The notes beneath the pieces were generated by a model. It was given only the letters and a program-made list of their open reading frames with translations. It had not been told where the DNA came from and made no database searches. DNA of 64,000 nt from Dryomyza anilis (taxonomy: Eukaryota; Arthropoda; Insecta; Diptera; Dryomyzidae), in the NCBI GenBank assembly GCA_951804985.1, contig OX638132.1, positions 42,150,744-42,214,743 of the forward strand. The letters run 5' to 3'. This document shows positions 55,649-64,000 of the stretch, in pieces (the first letter of the stretch is position 1; every line of letters starts with the position of its first letter). The translations under genes and the position numbers were made by a program.

Positions 55649-56627
55649 CAGTTGGACGCAACTAATTAGAAACGCATCAATTACAAACATAACCATCGTT
55701 ATAACTCAAATATTATCTCAGGTCATAACTATTTTCGTCAAGATCAGCAAAAATTTTCCACTTTATTCTGGCTAATCTTTATTTTTAAATTTTCCACCAA
55801 GTTTCATATATAATTAATGTCCGGACTACATGAAGGCCAGTCCAATCAGTCAACCAATATGACCTGAAAACACTTTTTTGAACCACGTACCGTATTTTGA
55901 ATCATTATACTTCATGTAACAGGTAGTTTTTCGTCAGTAAACGGTATTTAGCATTGAAATATACGGGCCATTCCACACCAAATCGACCAAAAAAAGTTAA
56001 TTTTGAGATTTTACCTTTTCGATTTCAATGAAATTTGGGCAGTTGATAAAGCTTATTGAAATATGGATAATGACCACGGGCCATATGTTAAAGTTTAGAA
56101 TTTACAACTTAATTTTTCTTAAAGCCTGTTCTATTATTCTATTATTAACGAGCCATCAACGAGCCATCTAACATTTCTACTTTAAGAGATATTGAAATAC
56201 AAACAACCATACTATCTCTGGAAGTAGAGGGCTAAAAAAATAAAAATGCATATCTCAATAAGCTTTTCAGCTGCCCAAATTTCATTGAAATCGAAGAAGG
56301 TGAGTTCCAACCGCTGGTCGATTTGGTGTGGAATTGTCCATACTGGAAATGGTCCATACAACTGTCAAATGACGGACCAAAGTATATTGTTTCCGTCACC
56401 ATATTACAAGAGTTTGGTGGGTTTATCTGGGTCTAAACTTTTTGAAAAGAGTGCTGATTTTTGATGAAACTAAGATAAACAGAGTGTCTGCAGACGAAAA
56501 ATCACATTTCCGACGACTGCGGCCAAAAGCATTTGAATACAGTAGACCTGCTCTACACTTCAATAATGTGGTTGAACCATTATGTTTTGGGGTACTATGT
56601 TTTGATTTGGTATTGGACCCATTCATA
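55649..56627. mobile_element. Tc1-like composite B (head-to-head halves)
   Basis: Left end TA|CAGTTGGACGCAACTAATTA; the transposase C-terminal part on the minus strand (VDWLDWPSCSPDINYI in frame except one stop after LVD, then stop and NLVENLKIKI; 55760-55880); a palindromic centre (arms 55966-56067 and 56248-56340); then the transposase middle on the plus strand. Truncated at the duplication junction. Confidence 0.75.
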
Positions 56628-56632
56628 AAATT
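56442..56632 (+). pseudogene. Tc1/mariner-type transposase, catalytic-core relic
   Basis: The frame reads KRVLIFDETKINRVSADEKS, then HFRRLRPKAFEYSRPALHFN and VVEPLCFGVLCFDLVLDPFI. FDETKIN matches the 'FSDES/TKFN' block holding the second catalytic Asp of Tc1 transposases, and the following HFRRLRP and VLCFD...DPF blocks match the '-YVWRRP-' and 'VWGCFS..G.GP' blocks in order. An upstream piece SVTILQEFGGFIW lies in another frame. N-terminal DNA-binding helices are not recognised. Decayed. Confidence 0.7.
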
Positions 56633-57402
56633 GAACCCTTTAGGACGCCATAGCGCCTAACCCAGACGTGTGGGGTTATAAGTTTATACTACACTTATAC
56701 ACTTATACTATATCACATCTTCGAACCCCATGATTTCTTCCTTTTTTAAAATGTTAAAAATAACAACAAAAAAAATCAAATTTTTACATTGCCATTGAAT
56801 TTTTCAATATTAGTAAATTATGCTGCTGAAATAATTATACAGTATCGGTATCTTCTAATTTGGTGGTTGAAATTTAAAAAAAAAGCACCATAAATTTAAA
56901 AAAATAATTTTTAAAGTTTATTAAAAATTATAATCACAACAAAATGTGAAAAAAAGTTTGCGCAGTAAATTCCATTATTTATGTATTATTATATGAATAA
57001 TATATGAATTGAAAAATTTTCTATGGATAGGTTTACAAGATTTCGGGCAATAACTTTTGTACTGAGCTTTCAAAATGTTGGTCACATATATTTGAATATA
57101 TCTCGCGTTTTATAAAACGCATATGCTCAATTGTTGTATCGAATGAAAGATAATTAAATATCCAATTTCTTACAACACTTTGGAATTGGTTCACTGGTTT
57201 AAGAGAACTCTATAGAAGAACTCGAAAAATTGACGAAAAAAATGACAAAAAATTGAAAACGCAAGATGATGCACAGTTTGTAATATTCCAAAATTAGCAT
57301 GCACATTAAAATAAAAGAAATCTATGTATAAATTTTGAGAACAGAAAAAATCATGTGAAAGCATTACAATTGAGTATTAACTAAAAAAATCGCATTTTAT
57401 GT

Positions 57403-58135
57403 TTATACCCTATACCCATGGGTTACATGTTATAAAATGTATGTGAGGATATTTTAGAAGGCGTGACGGGTATGAAAAAGTATATATTTTCTTGATCAGC
57501 ATCACTTTCCGAGTCGATTTAGATATGACCGTCTGTATGTCCGCCTATACACGATATCCTTAAAGTCTATGTTATGAATGTGAAATTTATTTTCAGTATA
57601 TTTTAGTAGAATAGTAATTCAAAGTTCGAAAATGAGTCGAATTAGTCAACGTAATCTACTGCATCCACTACGAGATATGGGTTTACTTTTTAGGATCACA
57701 TATCTCGTAGTTACCCGTAGCCGAGGTAGCTCAGTGGTTAGTGCGTTGGACTGTGAGCCGAAAGGTCCCCGATTCAAGCCTGGACTGGAGCTAACAACAT
57801 CTTTTCATAGAAACATTTTTCTATACCGCGCTACCTCTCGGCAGTAAATGGAAAATCTACGAGAGTAAAACATTGCCTATGAAAAGCTCTCACCCACCGT
57901 TCGGATTCGGCAATAAACTGTAGGTCCCACCACTTTGAGTACATATATAACACTCACAGCTCAAAATGGTGGGAGAGCTCGGCCGAAGTTCTATACAGGA
58001 CTGTAGCGCCAAACTATAATTATTATATCTCGCTAAGTATTAAAGATAAAGTTATAAAATTTAAAATTAATTACAAGCGTGATCCGCTCACATTTTTTGT
58101 ATGGCTATTTGTTTTCTCATAACTTTTTTTATCCT
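57403..58135 (+). mobile_element. INE-1-like element, diverged (unit 2)
   Basis: Duplicate of 52377-53110. Confidence 0.65.
57715..58015 (+). mobile_element. tRNA-derived SINE (unit 2)
   Basis: Second copy produced by the segmental duplication; essentially identical to 52690-52990. Confidence 0.75.
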
Positions 58136-58396
58136 CAAATTTTACCCATATATTTTTGTCATTGATAGCTCAATTTCTTCGAAAGAGTGTCAACTAATTT
58201 TGGAAAATTAAAATTTATTATAGTACAAAATTGAGGCAATGTATAAAATACTGTAGTTTCATTGTTTTAAATCCGAAAGAAAATTGAATAGTACAATTCG
58301 AAAGGTAATTTGTTTACGAAAGTATGTCACACATTGCATTGGTGATATGTGGTTCAAAGTACTGACAACTAACCAAACAGTTTTACTTTTCAGAGT

Positions 58397-59417
58397 TGTA
58401 ACGCCCGTCACAAAAAAATAGTAGAAGTTTTTTTGTGAACTATTTTGCAAACCTACAACTGGGAAACTTTATAAAAGTAAAGATTTTTGTCGTATCTATT
58501 CATTTGTTATTCTCTTTGGTCTTATAAATATTCCAGATGGTTGCTATATCCATTCAAAATATTGTAACACCCGTCACAAATATCAATCGTCGCAAAAAAA
58601 GAAAACTGGAAAATTATATATTTGTTAATATGTGCATTAATAATCAATTATATTATTATTTAACCATAGAAAAAGTAGTAAATATTCCAAAATATTCAAT
58701 AAGCACATTTAAAAAATGGAAATTCTAAGCCTTACAAAAAAATCATAAAAAATCCCAAAAAAATCATTGTTTTCGAAATGCGAAAAATATTTATGTAAGC
58801 TTGTGAAGAAAACGGACTACAAATGATGCAGACAGAGTAGTTATTTAAAAGAATGGTAATATAATACATATTTTTTTCAAAACGAAATGTTTAGTTCTCC
58901 ACATAAATTAGATGTCGACGGTGTGCCTTAAAATAACAGTTTACCATTCCTACCACAAAAATTTACCCTTTTTCATCAAAAAATTGCAATTCATAATTTG
59001 AATTTTCATGTATATTTGTATAGGATTCGAACAGGTAATGCCCGTCACAAAATGTGTAACACCCGTCACAAGATTTGATACTTTATAAGTCAGTGATCAA
59101 AGTAACCATTTCAGAATTTTATTTTAGAGGGATATTAATGAAATAATTGAGATATATTTAATTTCCATAGTCCGATTAGTTTAGCTAAAAGTTAATACTT
59201 TGTGGAGTAAAATCTGTTTTTTTGAAAAAGTACGTGTAACACCCGTCACAGCATTTAACTTCAAATTTGTAGAAAGATATAGGACCTATTGCAATTTTTT
59301 TTTTATACATGCTTAAAGGATCATAAGTTCTATCCTCTGCGTCTTAAAAAAATATCTATCCTTTTTTATTTATCAAATGAGAAGGTTTTTAATCGTACGA
59401 ATGTAACGCCCGTCACA
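58397..59417 (+). repeat. Dispersed TGTAACRCCCGTCACA motifs (unit 2)
   Basis: Equivalent motifs lie near 58397, 58563, 59040 (here GTAATGCCCGTCACA, one C more than in unit 1), 59056, 59236 and 59402. The last is intact here (TGTAACGCCCGTCACA) but broken in unit 1. Confidence 0.85.
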
Positions 59418-59783
59418 ATGGAATGCCCCTTTTGTTGAAACAAATGCTTTTTCAAGTTCTCCTATCGAGTTCTCTTAAACTAATGAACCAATTTAAAAAT
59501 GTTCTGAGAAATATTTATTTGATATTCAATTACCTTTCATTCGGTATAACACATCACATGTGTTATTTAGAACGCGAGATATTTACAAATATATGTGAGC
59601 ACCTTTATGAAAGCTCGGTTCAAAATTTATTGGCCCATGTTTTGTAAACCCATCCAAAGAAACATTATTAAACCATATTTGCGGAATCAGGGCGTAATTT
59701 TACATAATACCAAAATAACCTTTACTGCTGCCCAGAATGGCTGTTGTGTAGTGTTATCAGATTACCTCACAGAACATATTTTT

Positions 59784-60464
59784 ATACCCTACACCTATGA
59801 GGTACAGGGTATATTAACTTTGTGCATATATTGTAACGCCCCTTAGGAGGCGTGTCCGGTATGGAAAAGTATATATATTCTTGATCAGCATCACTACCCG
59901 AGTCCGTTTAGCCATGTCCGTCTGTCTGTCTGTCCGTCTTGCTGTCTTGCTGTCTTGCTGTCTTGCTGTCCGAATACAGAAAATCTTGAGAAATACTGAT
60001 CAGAATTCGATGAAATTTCGTCTCAATATATTTTAGCCAAAAGTAGGAACTAAGTTTGAAAATGAGCCAAATCGGTCAACGGACACGCCCACCTCCCATA
60101 CAAGTCACTTTTATATAACTCTTTAGGAACTAATAACTCGAAAAGTATTCAAAATATAGTTATAAAATTTAAAACATATTGTTATAATTCACCTAAAAAT
60201 ATGTGGTCAAAAAATGGGCGTGATCCGCCCACTTTTTTTTTTCATTATTTCCCGGGTTTTCATATAGGAAGTTTGATCCAATTTTTATATCAATTTTTTA
60301 AATTATATGAGACGTAAATTTCTGATATGTGAATAATATTATGAGGTATACAATTAAATATCTCATATTAAGGTGTAGGGTATTCCATAGTCGGGCCCGA
60401 TCGACTATAACAGTCCGTCCCATATGACCGAACTTACCCATGGGACCTAACTTTCCCAACTCGT
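59784..60464 (+). mobile_element. INE-1/DINE-1-like element, copy 2
   Basis: Same head, core and tail as 50489-51280 but with a shorter 3' part and a changed microsatellite (CTTGCTGTCTTGCTGTC). Unit 1 preserves the empty site (GAACATATTTTTTAAACATA near 54878-54897), so both ends are fixed: ATACCC... and ...CCCAACTCG. No target duplication beyond a few T. Confidence 0.88.
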
Positions 60465-61935
60465 TTAAACATATTTCCAAACATATATTTTTTTTTAATT
60501 TCAACCAATAAATCACAAAACTCGCCATTGTTTAATTATTTCTGCAGCATTTTTATCAAGTTAAACCCTTCACCCCCTTTACCACCTTAGCAAACTGTAA
60601 ATACGATTTTTGATATTTTGCACCACAACATCCAAAAACTGCCTTTTTATAATTCTGAAAAAATTTACATAAATTCTTGACATTAAACAAAGATCATTCC
60701 TCTTTGCTTTGGAGTGGAAAGAATTTTTCTTTTATTTTTTTCTTAACTTAGAAAATCCTGTTTTTTAGTATATAAAGTTTTTGAATGTTTGGTGCAAAAC
60801 AACAAAAATCGTGTTTTTAGAGTTTTCTTTTAGAGTTTGGGTGCGATAGAAAACTGAAAAATTAATTTAAACTACATTGACTAATAATACAAATATAATG
60901 CCCCATATGTATATATATATACAGTTGGGCGCAACTAATTAGAAACGCATCAATTACAAACATTACCATCGTTATAACTCAAATATTATCTCAGGTCATA
61001 ACTATTTTCGTCAAGATCAGCAAAAATTTTCCACTTTATTCTGGCTAATCTTTATTTTTAAATTTTCCAACAAGTTTCATATATAATTAATGTCCGGACT
61101 ACATGAAGGCCAGTCCAATCAGTCAACCAATATGACCTGAAAACACTTTTTTGAACCACGTACCGTATATTTAGAATCATTATCCTTCATGTAACAGGTA
61201 GTTTTTCGTCAGTAAACGGTATTTAGCATTGAAATATACGGGCCATTCCACACCAAATCGACCAAAAAAAGTTAATTTTGAGATTTTACCCTTTCGATTT
61301 CAAAGAAATTTGGGCAGCTGATAAAGCTTATTGAAATATGGATAATGACCACGGGCCATATGTTAAAGTTTAGAATTTACAACTTAATTTTTCTTAAAGC
61401 CTGTTCTATTACCTTTAAAACGAGCCATCAACGAGCCATCTAACATTTCTACTTTAAGAGATATTGAAATACAAACAACCATACTATCTCTGGAAGTAGA
61501 GGGCTAAAAAAATAAAAATGCATATCTCAATAAGCTTTATCAGCTGCCCAAATTTCATTGAAATCGAAGAATGTGAGTTCCAACCGCTGGTCGATTTGGT
61601 GTGGAATTGTCCATACTGGAAATGGTCCATACAACTGTCAAATGACGGACCAAAGTATATTGTTTCCGTCACCATATTACAAGAGTTTGGTGGGTTTATC
61701 TGGGTCTAAACTTTTTGAAAAGAGTGCTGATTTTTGATGAAACTAAGATAAACAGAGTGTCTGCAGACGAAAAATCACATTTCCGATGACTGCGGCCAAA
61801 AGCATTTGAATACAGTAGACCTGCTCTACACTTCAATAATGTGGTTGAACCATTATGTTTTGGGGTACTATGTTTTGATTTGGTATTGGACCCATTCATA
61901 TAATTGACGGTCGCATGGACAATTTCCTATATATT

Positions 61936-62730
61936 TCCACACAGAAAAAAAAGTTCATTATAACTCAACCAATGACCAAATTCATCCAATTTATGAATCG
62001 TTCATAAAACCGTAATAAATAAGTTCATAATATTGATGAACGCTTTTATAATATTTATGAAAAAAATTATGATATTTATCAACTTTAAATTATTTAAAAA
62101 TAAAAAAAAACTATTTTTTTTATTTTATTATATTATTTTTTTTATTTTATTATAATATTTTTTTTATTTCATTATTTTAATTTATTTATTTTTAACTATT
62201 TTCATTGTTTTTTATATCTACTCTTGCTATTGCTGCTGTTTGTTGTTGAGCGATGCTGTAAACAACAAAGGAAACGATTTGCTCTTTAAGTAAAAATGAC
62301 ATACGAATAAAAAAAACTAAGAACTGTATCTGCCATTATCGACTATCGACGCGTCGCGAGGAGTAGTCAAAATAATCACTGCCCGACCATTCTAAAAATA
62401 TCTATTTTTAGAATGGTCAAATGGTTGCCATACGATCATACACAAATACTCAAATACCTACCTATGTTCTTTGTGTTGTATTTTCTATGCTCCTTTTTGT
62501 GGACTGGTTTTTTAGTTTTTCTGTATCGCGGAGGCTGCGCTGCTTTGCGTCAAAAACTGAATATGAATATCATAATGAAATTCATAAAAATTATGAACGA
62601 ATTTTTATATCAATTTCGCTCAATTTGCGATTCGTATATACGAAATATAATGATTTTTTTCATATATATTATGAACGATGTCGCAATTAACGGCGTTAAT
62701 TCAATTTATGAACAAACATTTTTCTGTATA
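61936..62730. mobile_element. MITE with ACAGAAAAA ends, nested in Tc1 composite C
   Basis: Left end ACAGAAAAAAAAGTTCATTA; right end TTATGAACAAACATTTTTCTGT. Subterminal regions are packed with TTCATAAT / ATTATGAA words in opposite orientation. ATATATT on both sides may be a target duplication. The transposase relic resumes after it. Confidence 0.75.
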
Positions 62731-62769
62731 TATTAAACGACGTAATGTAACCTTTCACTGATGAAAACC

Positions 62770-62945
62770 TTCCTGTTACATGAATTTTTCAACAGGATAA
62801 CGATCCTAAACATATGGGACCAGGTACAAAAAAGTGGTTTCAGGTCAAAATCGTTGACTTATTGGACTCGACTTCATGTAGTCGAGACCTAAATTCTATA
62901 TAAAATTTGTGGGAGCATTTAAAAATAAATATAAAAATAAAGATT
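62770..62945 (+). pseudogene. Tc1-type transposase C-terminal relic
   Basis: Reads FQQDNDPKHMGPGTKKWFQ, VKIVDLLDSTSCSRDLNSI, stop, NLWEHLKINIK. QQDNDPKH is the block with the last catalytic Asp before the DD34E Glu, and DLN-I-NLWE-LK is the C-terminal signature (normally DLNPIENLW). The stop replaces the Glu codon position of 'IEN', so the catalytic Glu is lost. Separated from its middle part (61740-61905) by a nested MITE. Confidence 0.85.
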
Positions 62946-63150
62946 TTTTTTTGCTGATCTTGACGAAATGGCAAAATTAGAATCGGGAGCGATTCCAAAA
63001 TATGCAATAAATGAATTGCAAATATGCCACGCAGATGGCACGTAGTTATTAAAAATATTTATTTTTCATAAAATATTTAGAGATTTTATAGATATAAAAT
63101 ATGTTTATTGCAAAAAGTTAATTCGTTTCTAATTAGGTACACGGATACTT

Positions 63151-64000
63151 TTTAGTTTGTGGGCTATAGTCATCGAATTTTTTAACTAAATCCTTTCAAT
63201 ATTTTTTATATTTCAATACATTTTTTTTTTAAATCATTGAAAATGACTTAATCAGTGGCGCATATATAAATATTGAAATGCACAAATTGTATGAACTTTT
63301 TGCAAATGGGTGAAAATTTTGCAATTTTTTGAGGTAAATAATATTTTTGAAGTGTTTAAAGCATATGCGTATAATGGTTACGATTCAAATAATTGAAATC
63401 AAAAATGTCTATCTTATGTTTTTATATGGTGAAATCACGACATATTTCATTTAGGCACATCCACATACTGAATCGAAAAAATTGAAAATTCTAGATTTTA
63501 TGCACCTACTTAAATTTTCATAATTTCAAAAAGCATCAGTATATAAAATTGTATCTCTATGAAATGGAATTGCTAAACATATAGAGATATTAACATATGG
63601 GAATTTCCTGGAGTTCCGGACGGGTTCGTACGCTTAAAACTTTAATATCTCGAAGGAACATTAATGAATTTACTTGATTTGTGCATGTAATATTTAAATA
63701 GGACTAAACATCTGCGAATTCTATACGGTAGATCAAAAGATATAAATAAAATAGTGGGAGTTCCGGACGGGATAAAAACGGAAGTAAATATCAATCGATA
63801 TTCCAAAAAAGTCAGCGAATTTTGCGTATAAATGATTTCTTTGAATTATTTTAAAAACTAGTTGAAATCACGTGCTTTCTTTGTATATTTACACTTTGTT
63901 ACTAAAATTTATAGTTTCTTCAAAATAAATCACAGAAAAATTCCGGACGGGACATACCGGACGGCACAAAAAATTCCGTATTGAAATTACATATTCTAAA
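63151..64000. other. AT-rich DNA with TTCCGGACGGG motifs, no recognised gene
   Basis: TTCCGGACGGG occurs at 63614, 63761 and 63941, and TACCGGACGG at 63955, each in unrelated AT-rich surroundings. Nothing else was recognised. Confidence 0.7.

Larger units (their letters stand above)
51600..56631 (+). repeat. Segmental tandem duplication, unit 1
   Basis: Begins TGAACCCTTTAGGACGCCAT at 51601 and ends in TTGGACCCATTCATA. The next unit starts with the same words at 56632, giving an offset of about 5030 bp. The first bases lie inside the right arm of the 49992-51663 palindrome. Unit 1 contains an INE-1-like copy, a SINE, CCCGTCACA motifs, an inverted repeat and Tc1 composite B. Confidence 0.93.
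56632..61905 (+). repeat. Segmental tandem duplication, unit 2
   Basis: Near-identical to unit 1 over long stretches (the SINE differs by about one base). Differences: an INE-1-like insertion (59784-60464); a deletion of about 320 bp at 60775 relative to 55190-55510; a deletion of about 200-230 bp at 58215 relative to 53190-53420; an extra 85 bp at 58701-58785. Confidence 0.93.
60922..63150. mobile_element. Tc1-like composite C, with both outer ends and a nested MITE
   Basis: Left end TA|CAGTTGGGCGCAACTAATTA; right end (read inward on the minus strand) AAGTATCCGTGTACCTAATT then AGAAACG. Both arms carry the transposase C-terminal half pointing outward: minus strand near 61040-61150, plus strand at 62780-62940. 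The centre is palindromic (61241-61340 with 61519-61612). Confidence 0.78.

Overview
The window reads as heterochromatin-like or repeat-rich intergenic DNA of a dipteran insect, probably a brachyceran (higher) fly. Supporting signs are strong AT bias, INE-1/DINE-1-like rolling-circle elements (the 'ATTCTTGATCAGCATCA' block followed by GTCCGTCTGTC runs), Jockey- and LOA-clade LINEs, a gypsy-type LTR element, a Penelope-like element, Tc1, hAT and PIF/Harbinger relics, and 50-60 bp introns. I found no complete host gene. Host-like material is limited to a frameshifted Yif1-like fragment at the left edge (1-203) and one orphan spliced exon (6218-6361).

Layout. 561-3117: broken Jockey-like LINE, minus strand. 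3118-6460: AT-rich DNA with the orphan exon. 6461-7686: tandem duplication of about 620 bp. 7741-13154: large long-inverted-repeat element with a 60-bp tandem repeat inside and a TIR element nested in its right arm. 13438-17012: nested small TIR elements inside an INE-1-like copy. 17400-22135: near full-length but decayed LOA-clade LINE (ORF1, endonuclease, RT, RNase H), minus strand. 22140-24700: T-rich, AT-rich DNA. 24710-28110: decayed gypsy-like pol, minus strand. 28340-31400: Penelope-like element, minus strand, with GIY-YIG domain and a hammerhead-like motif. 31706-33200: PIF/Harbinger relic with convergent transposase and Myb/SANT-like genes. 33280-33616: second Penelope fragment. 35000-47340: fold-back, hAT and TA-flanked MITE-like elements, (AT)n tracts and a 2.5-kb minisatellite-bearing insertion. 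48205-63150: Tc1 relics joined head to head, a palindrome split by an INE-1-like copy, and a 5-kb direct tandem segmental duplication (51600-56631 and 56632-61905). 63150-64000: AT-rich DNA with a recurring TTCCGGACGGG motif.

Every recognisable coding element is broken by stops, frameshifts or deletions, so nothing here is likely to make a working protein. The more interesting content is structural: (i) three TIR elements that share a homologous short intron but carry different downstream exon-like cargo; (ii) Tc1 halves joined head to head at three loci; (iii) an insertion that can be delimited against its own empty site; (iv) short GC-rich motifs (TGTAACRCCCGTCACA, TTCCGGACGGG) recurring at roughly 150-200 bp intervals in otherwise unrelated AT-rich sequence. 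Family assignments rest on motifs read by eye; no database search was run.
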